Of a DNA stretch of 64,000 nt, positions 52,780-63,785 are shown one piece after another (the first letter of the stretch is position 1; each line of letters starts with the position of its first letter). The notes below the pieces were generated by a model, which saw nothing but the letters and a program-made list of their open reading frames with translations, was not told the DNA's origin and ran no database searches. The position numbers were made by a program, and so were the translations under genes. The stretch is from assembly GCA_021292165.1 (NCBI GenBank), contig CM037879.1:283872272-283936271 (forward strand). The letters run 5' to 3'. The DNA comes from Shinisaurus crocodilurus (taxonomy: Eukaryota; Chordata; Lepidosauria; Squamata; Shinisauridae).

Positions 52780-53200
52780 TGGAGCGACTTAAAGAAAGGG
52801 GTTACCCCTCTGGGCTATTTGAAACAAGCATTCTATAAAGCAAAGAGTTTGGACAGAAGGATGCTATTAGAACCCAAGGAACATCACACTAAACAGGATA
52901 GGTTCATAGTACCCCTGACCTACGATGGGCGTACAGTGCAACTTAGAGCTGCTATTTGTAAATACTGGTATCTGTTGGCAGAAATTCCAAGACGCAGAGG
53001 AAACCTAGTGTTTGCATGCAAACGGGCATGCAACCTGAGAGAAGGACTGGTTCACAGTACTTTAAAGGCTCCTCCACATCTGGTAATTTCTAGTATAGGT
53101 GAGATAAGGTTACTGGGAATTATCCATGCGACCAATGTAGTGTGTGTAGTAATAATTGTATTAAACTTAAGTCATTTAAAAAACCATGGCATCCTTCCCC
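52780..53200 (+). pseudogene. Penelope-like element, C-terminal RT/linker fragment
   Basis: The frame reads LGYLKQAFYKAKSLDRRMLL, KQDRFIVPLTYDGRTV, LRAAICKYWYLLAEIP and FACKRACNLREGLVHS. This order (a basic helix, 'LL.PK', an I-x2-Y strand, 'I...W..L', then 'R.a.NLr..LV.s') is what I know from the region after the polymerase domain of Penelope-like elements. After a frameshift near 53115, another frame gives GNYPCDQCSVCSNNC, like the cysteine-rich linker before the GIY-YIG endonuclease. The catalytic polymerase motifs and the GIY-YIG domain are absent. A Sauria SINE cuts the copy at about 53215. Assigned from motif order, without an alignment. Confidence 0.62.
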
Positions 53201-53214
53201 AATCTCTGCAATAG

Positions 53215-53470
53215 AGAGTCAGTGTGGCATAGCGGTTAGACTGTTGGACTGGGACTCGGGAAATCCGGGTTCCAATCCCCACTCAGGCCATGAAGCTCAC
53301 TGGGTGACTTTGGCCCAGTCATGGACTCTCAGCCTAACCTACCTCGCAGGGTTGTTGTGAAGATAAAATGGAGAGGAGCAGGAGGACTATGTAAGCTGCC
53401 TTGGGTTCCTCGCAAGAGGAAAAAAGGTGGGATATAAATATAATATATAAATATATAAATAAATACATGT
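53215..53470 (+). mobile_element. Sauria-type SINE, complete
   Basis: GAGTCAGTGTGGCATAGCGG, B-box-like GGGTTCCAATCCCC, GGCCCAGTCATGGACTCTCA, GTAAGCTGCCTTGGGTTCC and an AT-rich tail running into an (AT)n-(AC)n-(AG)n microsatellite. Confidence 0.9.
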
Positions 53471-53480
53471 ACATATGTGT

Positions 53481-53483
<3 letters not shown>

Positions 53484-53566
<83 letters not shown>

Positions 53567-53570
53567 CGTG
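53484..53570 (+). repeat. Compound (AT)n-(AC)n-(AG)n microsatellite
   Basis: Three dinucleotide tracts in a row at the SINE tail. Confidence 0.97.
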
Positions 53571-53812
53571 AGAGAGGTTTCAGTCATACATGCCAAATAA
53601 ATAGCTTGCTCTTGGAATAAAGATCCACCCACAAATCCACCCACAAATCCTTAATATCAGTATAAGTTGCAATGTGTTCTGCTCTTCCTCTATGTCTTCT
53701 TCCTCCTTGGCAATGTGGCAAACGCGTGTAATCTGCACTGATGCAACTTTCTCCTCTGCAACAACACTTTCATCTTTCTTTGATGGCCAATTACAGGTCT
53801 ATTTCATGCAGC

Positions 53813-53815
53813 ATG

Positions 53816-53847
<32 letters not shown>

Positions 53848-53848
53848 C
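53813..53848 (+). repeat. (TGCC)n microsatellite
   Basis: About nine TGCC units. Confidence 0.95.
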
Positions 53849-53987
53849 ATCCCTCCATATTTTGTCTCTCAATGACACACGGCTGGACATGTGGATCCCG
53901 CTCATGGCACGGTCTTGGGTCTGAGGTGATGTGGAGTGATATGAAAGTTCCATCTGGGTTGCTTCATCTGTTAGGGGGGCCTCACAT

Positions 53988-54683
53988 CAGGGATGGGGAC
54001 TCGGACTCGAGGACTCGACTCGTGAGTCAGACTGAGTCCCCCCTCTGACTCGACTCGGGCTCGAGTCCCAATATTTTTAATGGGACTCGAGACTCGACTC
54101 GGGACTCGAGACCAAGGACTCGTCAACACCCCTGCTTGATGCCACCTGCAGGTGCTGCCTGGACCCAGTTGCAGTAACAATCCAAGTTTATTTTTTAAAA
54201 TCATTTTCCTAATGCAACCTTTCAGACATTTTGGGTTTGGCTGCCTCTGCCTGCCTGTTTGGGGTTCCCTGCCTCCTCTGCCTGCCTGGTCTCTTCTTGA
54301 CCAGTTCCACAGTTTGAATTGTCCAAGACAAAGGCCTCTGCCTGCCTGCTTTGGGGTTCCCTGCCTCCTCTGCCTGCCTGGTTATTTTGGGTTTGTCTGC
54401 CTGGTCTGTTCTTGTCAAAATCAGTTGCAGAGTTTTGAGATAAAAAGGCACACTTGTGCCTAGAATTTATTTAAGCCACACATCTGAAGTAGCCTTATTT
54501 TGTTGGGGAAGAACCCCATTGATTTTAATAGGGACTTGTGGAGTCAGCTTTGGGAGTGACTTGGGACTCGGGACTCGTGAGTCACCATTTTGGACCAAGG
54601 ACTTGGACTCGGACTCGAGACTCGGGTCCAAAGACTCGTGACTCGACTCGTGACTCGAGACCAAGGACTCTTCAACATCCCTG
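53988..54683 (+). mobile_element. hAT element with perfect target duplication
   Basis: 696 bp from CAGGGATGGGGACTCGG to CTCTTCAACATCCCTG, flanked by CCTCACAT at 53980-53987 and 54684-54691. The first 147 bp (to about 54134) form a short element with both termini, followed by about 50 bp of other sequence (GCCACCTGCAGGTGCTGCC), then the GCCTGCCTG-rich interior shared with 45900-46560. No transposase domain remains. Confidence 0.95.
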
Positions 54684-54849
54684 CCTCACATATATGCAAG
54701 CTATCATTTGATGCTCGCATTCACCCTCCCGATTTGGCCTGTGGGAAATATATAGGTTGAAAAGAGCTGACCAGAGCTGTGCTAGGGTGTGATGCATGTA
54801 GTGATGCAAATGCTTCACCATCAGCAGAGCTTTCATCTCAACCTATGGT

Positions 54850-55135
54850 GTTTCACTAGGGATGGTCTCACTGTTTCTGCCTGAGCTTGTGATTTATTTA
54901 TTTTCAAAGCTGTATGGAAATTCATACTTCTTTTCCCCTGCACATTTCCCCCCCTATTGTACACATTAATGTACGCAATATGTGAGTGCATTTTAAATGT
55001 AGGCATTTCCCCAAGTACTTTACATTGCCGAAATGCAAATTTTGTGTGCACTTTCCCCCTCAAATATAGGCATCTTGTGCACACTTTCTCCTAACATGCA
55101 TGTTTTTAATGTGTATTTTCCCTAGATGGGCTACA
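54850..55135 (+). repeat. TAGGGATG-ended AT-rich repeat, partial
   Basis: Starts CTAGGGATGGTCTCAC. Inside are TGTACACATTAATGTACGC and AAATGCAAATTTTGTGTGC subrepeats. Confidence 0.55.
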
Positions 55136-55171
55136 TCAGGAAGCTCGCAAAAATGTGGATTTCAGAAAGGC

Positions 55172-55500
55172 TGAAAGGCTCATAAGAACATATCAGACCA
55201 AGGCCTATCTCGTTCAGTGTTCTGTTCACAGACTGGCCAGCCAGATGCCTGTGGGAAACCCACAAGGAGGACATGAGCGCCGTCCCACCCATGTTCCCCA
55301 GCAACTGGTATACATAAGCATCCTGCCTCTGATACTGGAGGTAGCGTACAGCCATCAGGACTAGTAGCCATTGATAGCCTTCTCCTCCATGAATTTGTCC
55401 AGTCCCCTTTTAAAGCCATCACTAAATCTTGTGGTAGTGAATTCCAAACTTTACTTTTACGCTGGGAGGTGTGAAGTGGGTAAAAACTCTTGATAGAGTG
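55172..55500 (-). mobile_element. CR1-like LINE 3' fragment
   Basis: The longest single piece of this family here. ATAAGAACATATCAGACCAA, TGTTCCCCAGCAACTGG, CTAGTAGCCATTGATAGCC, TTTGTCCAGTCCCCTTTTAA and CTTGTGGTAGTGAATTCC are on the plus strand. The complement reads VWNSLPQDLVMALKG, the end of a non-LTR ORF2. Confidence 0.8.
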
Positions 55501-55637
55501 AATTCCCATAGTCTCCAACTGCCCTGAAAATGCCGGAACACTCCCGAAAACCCTTAAGCCATCATTGCTTCTCACTTTGTCATGCAGAGTCCCGAATTCG
55601 GCTGCCTCCCAGAACTGCAAGCTACTTTAAGCTGTCC

Positions 55638-55712
55638 TAAAGGGGCCATGGGCAAAATTGCAGCTAAGCTAAAACTTTTAGCTTAACTGCAATTTTGCCC
55701 ATGGCCCCTTTA
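55638..55712. repeat. 75-bp near-perfect hairpin
   Basis: 37-base arms (TAAAGGGGCCATGGGCAAAA then TTGCAG...TAAGCTAAAA, and the complement) with one mismatch and a single central base at 55675. No second copy was noticed in the window. Confidence 0.85.
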
Positions 55713-55719
55713 AGGGACT

Positions 55720-56685
55720 GTAAACAGGGAGGGAACAGACGAGTGACACTTGAACATATGTAGGTTGAGCTGAGCTCTTAGAAACGCATTCAGCAGTTTC
55801 TCAGGAGTGCAACTCAAGCTCAGCTTTATCAACTATGGATGCATCTAAAGTTCAGAATGGAGGAGGGGCTTGTGACGGCAAACTCAAGGTTCCCCACCCC
55901 TATCCATGCCAAGTCAAGCAGACCGCACAAACACAGTTTGGACTCAGCTCATAATGGGCTCACCATCTGTCAGTACTCCCTGTTGCCCCACTTTCTCAGG
56001 AAAACTTCCCCTTTCAAATGGGGGAGGGAGCAGTGGAAAGAGCCAGCCAGCCATGGAAGGGGCCTTGTAGGCCTCAACCCTCAGGCCTGAAGGTATACAG
56101 TGTTGCTGGGATGCATGGGAACTGCAGTCTCCAATGCCTGCTAGTTTAATTAATTGGACCAGGATGCAGTTGAAAGTGGCCAATGTGTGCTCTTGATTAC
56201 GGGGGCCAGGAACACCCAGGTCTTAAATATAATACCTACAAGGCCTACAACCATTGCCAACCAGCGCTCCTTGCTGCCAGTTGCTCTCCTTTCACAAAGG
56301 TAAGTGTGTGTCAAGGAAAGGGAAGATAAGCTGGTAAAGGAGGAAATGCTTACATTCTAAGGTTCTGAGGAAGACAACGAAACGGGAATACAAACCGGTT
56401 TCCTGTAGGACTATAACCTCAAAGTGTCAACAATTACATATAACCTGGTGGTCTGTTTACCATTTGGTAAGAAGAAAAAAGAAATAAGAAAAAAAACAAC
56501 GCTGGTTATAGGAAGGACTTTATTCTGGATAGCCAGGACTTTTTGAAAAAATTGAAATAATTGTTTTGAGGAAAAAAAAAAAAAAAAAAGTTTCCTACTC
56601 TCATTCAGAAGTTCTGCCCTGCCAGATGCTAGGGCATTCAACCAAAACAGGGGAAAGATGGGCTCTTGGGGCACCAAAACATTCC
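55720..56685. other. No recognised gene
   Basis: Contains a poor hammerhead-like word at 56364-56390 and an A-run at 56572-56589. It is the left flank of the L1 insertion. Confidence 0.4.
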
Positions 56686-56702
56686 CTAGAATATATCATT
56701 GG

Positions 56703-59700
56703 GGGTAGGTTTAGGGTGGGGCAAGTTGCCCTGGCTAAGCAGGGGGGATAGTTTAGATGAATGTGGGGGTGGGTTAAGGGGTATGTTATTGTGTATTATT
56801 TTCACCTTTGGGGACCAAAAAAGAAAAAATGTTGTTAATAGATGGATTATAAGTTAAGAATTTCAACTTTAAATGTTAAGGGGCTAGGTTCAGTTACTAA
56901 GAGAAGGCGAATAGAAGCACTTCTTAAAAAGGATAAGGCAGATATTATATTCTTGCAAGAAACGCACCAGGCAAGGAAAGGAGTCAATGAATTGAAATTG
57001 AGGTGGTCTAGAATATATGAGATAGCATGTGGATCATCTAAATCGCGAGGAGTAGCAATTATAATTTCAAAGAATTGTGGTTTTAATGTTCTAAAGGTGA
57101 AAAAGGATGATACAGGTAGATATATTATAATGTATGGGACCTTGGGAGGGGAAGAATATGTTATTGTTAATGTTTATGCTCCCAATCAAAATCAAGGAGA
57201 ATTTTATCAACATGTGTTTAAAGAAATGGGTAATTTTCAAAATCAAAGGGTTATTATGGCTGGGGACTTTAACATGGTATTGGATAGAAGAAAAGACAAA
57301 TCCAATCCGACGAGAGAAGATCAGAGAAATAATCTAACGATCTTGAATAAGTTAATTAGTAAGGAAGGGTTGCTAGATGTTTGGAGAGGGGTCAAGGGGA
57401 ATGAGGAAAGATATACATTTTACTCACCAGCAAATAAGAATTATTCTAGGATAGATTTTATTTTGTGTCCAGGACACTGTTTTCAAGGGTCCTGGGCACA
57501 GAGATAGGAGTGATAAAAGTTACAGATCATGCTTTGGTTAACATGGATTTGAAGATACATAAGGATTATAGAGAAGCGAAAAGATGGAGATTGAATTGTA
57601 ATATTTTTCGTTATAAACATTTAACAGAGAAAATAGAGAAGGAATTGAGGGAAATTTGGGAATTTAATCAAACAGAAGAATGTACTGAAGCGATAATATG
57701 GGATACAATGAAGAGTGTAATGAGAGGAATAGGATTGAGAGAGGCAATAAATTTGAGGAAACAACAAGAAGTTTTTTATCAAAAGCTAGAGGGGGAGATT
57801 AGGGATTTGGAAAAGAAGTATTAGAGAAGAGGGATAAAAAGATTTTTGCAGAATTACAGGGTAAAAGGAAAGAATTGGAGAATAAAGAACTGGACAGGGT
57901 ACAAAGGAATTTGATTTACACAAAAAGGGAGTATTTTGAGAATAGTAATAAAAACTCTAAAATGTTGGCTAGATTAGCACAAAAAAAAAAAGAAAAAAGC
58001 TTAGTGGGGATGATTAAAGATAAGAGGGGTAAAGAATATAATCTAGTAAAGGATAAATTGAAAATTTTTCATGAATATTACACGGAGTTATATAAGGCAG
58101 GAAAATGGTCGGAAGCTGAGAGTAGAAGATATATCGAGAAAAATTTAAAAATAAAAATCCAGGATGAAGATAGAGAGAAAATGGAGCAACCATTCACAGA
58201 AATTGAAATAGAAAGTGCTATAAATAAATTAAAACAGGGGAAAACGCCAGGACTGGATGGTCTGGGGGCGGAATATTATAAAGTTTTTAAAAAAATGTTA
58301 ATTCCGAAGTTAAAACGGTTGTTTAATGATATTTTACAGGGGGGAGAGATCCCCCCGTCATGGAAACAGTCCTTGACCATTTTAATCCCGAAACCAAGGA
58401 AGGATTTAGCAGAACCAGGTTCTTATAGACCAATATCATTAATTAATCAAGATGCTAAACTATTGACAGCAATTTTAGCTAGAAGAATGAATAGTTTTCT
58501 AAATAAGTATATAGGGATAGATCAATGTGGGTTTATTCAAGGAAGACAAATGGCAGATTTAACAAGAAGGGTTCTGAATATAATTTATTTAATAAAGAAA
58601 AATAATTTGAAAGCGGGGGTTCTTGCATTGGATATTTTTAAAGCCTTTGATTGTGTGGAATGGCCTGCATTAAAGATGTTAATAAAAACTATGGGGTTTG
58701 GAGAAAAATTTATAGGTATTACTAACCAATTATATACTCATAATGTCACATCGGTAATTGTAAACGATGGAATAACAGAAACTATTAGCCTAGGCCGGGG
58801 AACTAGACAGGGTTGTCCCCTTTCCCCAGTATTATTTGTGTTAGTTATGGAATTGTTAGCGAATTCGATAAGACAGGAGAAGAAATTATTGGGGATAGGA
58901 ATAGAGACCAAATGTAAGATAAACCTTTTTGCAGATGATATCTTGTTAACATTAGAACGGCCTATAGAAAATTGGGATTGGATAGAGAAACATTTAGATG
59001 AATTTAGAGAAGTAACAGGGTTAAAAGTTAATTGGGATAAATCGGAGATAATGACATTTAATTATAGTAAACTGGAGGAAAGGGGATTTAAACAAAGGGG
59101 AGTGGATATAAAGATAAAAAATATAATTAAATATTTAGGTATTGATATATTAAAAGATTTGGATAAAATAGGGGAATGTAATTTTAAAAAACTAAAAGAT
59201 GAAGTTAAAAATCAAATAGAGGATTATAAAAAATTGGGATTATCGTGGTTTGGTAGGATAGCTTTGATTAAAATGAAGATTTTACCGAAGTTTAATTTTT
59301 TATTTAGAATGATACCATATAAGATATCAGAGAAAGAAATTAAAGAGTGGCAAGTAATGTTAAATAGCTATTGTAATGGGGGGAAAAAATCAAGGATTAC
59401 TAAGAATAGATGGTATAAAGCTCAAAAAATAGGGGGACTTGGTCTCCCTAATTTAAAATGGTATTATATAGCTAATCAACTTAGATATATCATGGATATT
59501 ATTGTTAGAAAAGATTTTATGTGGTGGGAAATAGAAGCATTTGAATTGGGTAATAGGGTGGATAAATTCTTATTTACAAAACAAGGACATATTATGACAA
59601 AAAGATTAGAAAATCCCTTTTTAAAAAATATGTTAGAAATTTGGGGTAGAAATAAGGAAATATTTTTACCAGGTATATCCCCGCTTACTCCAGTGGTGGT

Positions 59701-60796
59701 TATGGAAGATTTTCCAGAGAATGTTAGACATTTAGAACGAATTTTTAGAGAGAAAAAGGTGATAACTTTAATGGATTGGCTGGAAAAAATGGAGACAAGA
59801 CAGCAAATAATTGATAGGGTTGGGGCAGGAAGAATTTCTTGGTTAAATTTAATTCAATTAGTACAATGGGGTAAGAAATGGAAGAGGAGACATGAGCATG
59901 AAAGGGATTTCACTGCATTTGAGCAGGTGGTTATGTCTAGAGAACTTGTAGAAGGAAATGCATCAGCTAGGGGTCTTACAAAGATGTTATATAAAATGTT
60001 GCAGAAATCAGAAGAGCAAGCAGAAAATCTTAAAATAGTTTGGGATACAGAGTTTGAAGAGGAAATATCAAAGGATGAGTGGAATAAGATTTGGGATAGG
60101 CGAATATTGAAAAATATGTCTATAAGAATTAAAGAGAATTTTTATAAGCTAATTTGGAGATGGTATTTGACCCCAGTGAGATTAAATAGAATAGATAATA
60201 AATGTTCTCCAATGTGTTGGCGAGGATGTCAGGAATTGGGTACATATGCTCATATGTGGTGGAGTTGTAAAAATGTAATGGATTTTTGGAAAATGATTTT
60301 TGAGGAAATATCAGAAATTGTTGGAGTTGATTTAGAGGTATGCCCTAAACTAGCTTTGCTAACAATAACGGAAAAGGTGATCGGTTCACAAAATGTTAAA
60401 GAATTAATCATAAATTTGTTAACGGCAGGTAGACTAATGATAGCAAGGAAATGGAAAATCCAGCAAGTTTTCACTATTACTGAATGGTATAAGGAAGTAT
60501 GGGATATGGTTTTGAATGATATGTTGACTTGTAATATTAAATGCAAAAGGGGTCAATTAAAGAAAAATAATTTTAAGGATATTTGGGGTTTATTTTTGGA
60601 ATATGTGTTTAAAAGGGGGAAAGGGAGTTTACCCTGTCAAGATATATTGTATTTTTGGAATAATGAACAATTATAGAGTTATTGGATTGTTTGGTCCCAT
60701 GGTGATGGGAGCACAATATTAGTTATGTGTGTATGTTATTTTCTTTGTATTGTTTTAAAATTTAATAAAATATTTAAAAAAAATAATAAAAAAAAA
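56703..60796 (+). mobile_element. L1 LINE insertion, 4.1 kb, ORF2 nearly complete
   Basis: Flanked by a perfect 15-bp direct repeat AGAATATATCATTGG (56688-56702 and 60797-60811), with an A-rich 3' end before the right repeat, as made by target-primed reverse transcription. About 140 bp of G-rich leader precede the ORF2 ATG at 56842. No ORF1 is present, so the copy is 5'-truncated just upstream of ORF2 or derives from an ORF1-less transcript. It shares its C-terminal region with the fragment at 34443-35240. The sense strand is A-rich, as usual for L1. Confidence 0.95.
56842..60676 (+). pseudogene. L1 ORF2 (endonuclease, reverse transcriptase, C-terminal Cys region), two frameshifts
   Basis: The encoded protein would nick target DNA and copy L1 RNA. 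N-terminal endonuclease (56842 to about 57540): LNVKGLGS, IIFLQETH, NVYAPNQNQG, MAGDFNMVLD, SRIDFIL, and TDHALV after the first shift. Reverse transcriptase (57875 frame): KTPGLDGLGAEYY, SYRPISLINQDAKLL, GFIQGRQ, ALDIFKAFDCVEW, RGTRQGCPLSPVLF, and catalytic LFADDILLTL near 58928. C-terminal region: NKCSPMCWRGCQELGTYAHM then WWSC near 60200-60265. Reading changes frame near 57465 and again near 57815, each consistent with one lost base. Otherwise I see no stop over roughly 1,270 codons. Key catalytic residues (E of QETH, GDFN, DH; F/LDIF and FADD) are present. Whether the shifts are real or assembly errors is open. Confidence 0.93.
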
Positions 60797-60911
60797 AGAA
60801 TATATCATTGGACTCCAAAGTTCCCATATACAACTAGCTGTTGTCTTTTTAGTATTATCTTTATATTCATCCTTTCAACCATGGTGGAACTCAAGTCATC
60901 AAGACTGCATA

Positions 60912-60975
60912 TATGGTTTCTAGGTGGTCTCCCTTTCAGGTACTGACCAGTCCCAGACCTGTTTAGCTCCAGTAA
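60912..60975 (-). mobile_element. Decayed 5S-like SINE head
   Basis: AGGTGGTCTCCCTTTCAGGT, TACTGACCAGTCCCAGACC and GTTTAGCTCCAGTAAGG follow the complement of the 5S region in the copy at 3010-3075 with many changes. Confidence 0.5.
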
Positions 60976-62653
60976 GGTTGCTGGAGCCTGTGGTTTCCAA
61001 ATGTGCCTTCGGCCAAGTCACCAAGGATGCAGGAAGAAGGGGAGGAAGCAATGCAAAGATAGGTCTCCCAGGGGCATAAACACTGTCTAATCTGCATGGT
61101 GAAATTCCGCATCTGAATGGCTTTCCATATGTGGACAATCCCCATAAGGAATGCTTCAAAATGTCTTCCATGTGTCGATCCAAATCATTTGTACCAACAG
61201 AATAGGAATTAAAGCCTGCAGTCATGACTATACCTACCTGGAAGTAAATCTAAGTATGTCTAAGTTCGGTTAGAAGCCAGACAAACGCACATTAAGAGTT
61301 TGTCCAGTTGAAGTACCTGTTAGTAAGAGCATGTCCCAAGGAACAGTCCTGGAATAGAGTTTTAGTGCTTACCAAAAAGTGTACATAATATCTAAATATC
61401 GGTGAGCAATTCTGCATCCCATCTATTCTCCTTCTTTCATTCTGTTGGGCCATGGCATTGTTCTTCTGTTGGCACCACGTCTTTCGTTACTGCTGCCCAT
61501 TCCTCTTGTCTCCTGACAGACGCAGCTGTCACTACGCCAATTACCAGCATTCATACAGCCTCTCTCCCTGTGACCCGAATGGAGTCCTTGTTCTTGTACC
61601 GTTGTCAGCCTCTAAAGGCTCCAGCCAAGCCGGCCACTAGCTCCTGACCCTTCTGCAGACAACCTTATTATGACAAATTGCAAGAAAGGAAGCGACAGAG
61701 ACTATGGCTCAATTAGACCCCTTCCTTGTCCAATATAGCTTGGGGGCTTAAATTACTCGGAGGAGGAAGGGATGGTAGAGTATTCTGGAGAACAACAACA
61801 ACAAAAATCAAACAAGCCACAACTCTCTTTTCTTCTTCTTTTTCTCTGTCATTTGGAGACTGACATTCCCAATTATACCTGTCATTAGGACGTAATAAGG
61901 TTGATTTCTTTAAATGCCATCTTTCTTCCTCAAAAGAAAATGAAGCTGTTAAAGAAAAGTTCTTCACGACCAGTTCATTTCTGGAAGGGGTGGATTTTTA
62001 TTTTTTATTTTTCACTGAGGTTTTATGGCAGGTTGGAAGGTACCATCTTTTGCTGAACAGCAGGGGTACATGGGTCATTTTGACAATCCCTGTGTTTGAG
62101 GAGAACATGTGGGAGGTTCTTTCCTTTTTCCGCTGAGGTCATACATTCCATTTTAGTCAGGAGAGTCTATGGGTGTGTGGGAGATTCCATAGAACTGTGA
62201 AGGGTTATCCCCGCACCCCACGCAGAGTTCTTACATGGTGTTCTTTTACAGAGCTGGAAAAAATAGTGTGGTCAGCTAGTATGATGCAGTCTGGATGTGG
62301 GAGACCGAAAGTTTGAAACTGAGCTCAGTTCAGCATATGGAAGTCATTTCCCACTCATCTTCCAGGTGTTGATATGAGGCGTCAGCCTTCTTTGCAGCTC
62401 TCCATCATGTGGCAATGTTACTCTGAGACAATGGTGGCCACGTACAAGTTGCCGAGCTCTCTCATTGGCAGGAGAAGAGGGGACCAGTTGTGGTTGGTGC
62501 TGGTTTTCCACAGGAGGCTAACTCAGCCTCTTGCCTCAGGCACTAGGGCCACTGAAAGGGTGGCTACTTACACATTCCCCCCAAAGAGGAAATGCATCGC
62601 CAAATAAGAGGACAAAAGAGGACACCAATTTGCAGAACATTTGCATCTGCTAA
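60976..62653. other. No recognised gene
   Basis: About 1.7 kb of mixed sequence without recognisable repeats or coding motifs. Open frames (61402-61647, 62374-62607) are short and unmatched. Confidence 0.4.
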
Positions 62654-63785
62654 TCTATATATATAAAATAAGGTGTCCTGACTGACTGACTCATCAATGC
62701 CCAGCTCAAACGGTTTAATCTAGGAACGTGAAATTTTGAAGGGACATTGCTTTTATGACGTAGACCCCCCCCCCACTAAGGAAGGATTTTGGGAAATTCC
62801 ATCCCTAAGGGGATGAAAAAAGGGGGCAAAATCGCCCCACTCTCATATATGCAGTTCTGCAAATAGGCCTCACCTCATAATTGCTGCAGGAGCCAACTTG
62901 CTGCAGGAGCCAATAGCAGCAGTTATGCAAATAGCCCATAGGACACTAAGAATGTTTGTATGAATTCCTGCAAGGGCCAATAGGGCTGGGTATGCAAATC
63001 TTCCCTAGGCCATTTAGAATGTTCTCTGAGGGGGCGAAAAGGAAGGGAAACTTTTTACATGATGGGGTGAAAAGGGAGGGAAACTTTTTACATGACTGAC
63101 TGACTGTTGTGTGTGGTGCATCGTCGCATAGGCTTAGGGATGTTACCTTTCGCTTGCGTGGGCGCGAGTGGGACCGAACTTGGCCTACGGGCCTACCTTT
63201 TCCTGTGGCGGCTCGCCTCTCTGCAGCGAGCCGCCTACGCCGATCCCGTCGCATCACATCCGGCCCCAGAAGTGACGCAACGGGACCCTGCGCAGGCACA
63301 ATGGGACCCTGCGCAGGCACAATACGGTGCGCGGGGGTCCATTGTGCCTGCGCAGGGTCCCGTCACATCACTTCCAGGGCAGGATGTGACGCGACGGACC
63401 CGGGCTGGAGGCTCGGAAGATCGAACTGCTCCGCGCCGCTCAGAAGATCGAGGTGTGGGGCTGCCCCTGCGGAGAGGCAAGCCGCGGAGAGCCGAGAGCC
63501 CCCCCCCAAGGTTCGTGTATCACCCCTACATAGGCTCCATCACGTTTAGACGGATCTACCCTAAACTTGGCATGCTCACTCTTCATCACCCGTAGACTCT
63601 CAGGATTAACCTGATTTTTCTTTAAGAACAGATATTTCTGTCACAAAAGATTTCTGCTGCCAGCACCCAGCCTAAACGTTACACTTTCAGTCAGAGACAC
63701 TGAATCTTTTCCATACATGTTTCTTTTAAAAACAATTATACCAAATCCTAAAATCCATGCGAGCAGAGCCACGGGCAACAGCTAG
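62654..63785 (+). mobile_element. Nonautonomous Helitron with CpG-rich interior
   Basis: Begins TCTATATATATAAAATAAGG after an A (62653) and ends GGGCAACAGCTAG at 63785. It has no terminal inverted repeats or target duplication, as expected for Helitrons (5' TC, 3' CTAG, insertion between A and T). The 5' part has AACGTGAAATTTTGAAGGGA and GATGAAAAAAGGGGGCAAAA. The 3' tip has a weak GC-rich hairpin region (GCGAGCAGAGCCACGGGC). No Rep/helicase coding sequence is present. Confidence 0.85.
63240..63410. other. CpG-rich palindromic segment inside the Helitron
   Basis: Two direct copies of GGGACCCTGCGCAGGCACAA (63290 and 63303 on) are followed by the inverted copy ATTGTGCCTGCGCAGGGTCC (63340-63360) and GTCACATCACTTCC, which mirrors GAAGTGACGC. 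High CpG content. Open frames on both strands are by-products. Confidence 0.7.

Noticed and set aside
56360..56400. A further hammerhead-like word: CTGAGGAAGACAACGAAAC
   Set aside because: The core words are in order, but helix II cannot form between them and helix I pairing is poor. I regard it as chance or too decayed to call.
63107..63595. Arginine- and proline-rich open frames of up to 162 codons on both strands
   Set aside because: They lie in the CpG-rich palindromic Helitron interior. High GC removes stops in all frames, and I see no protein motif.
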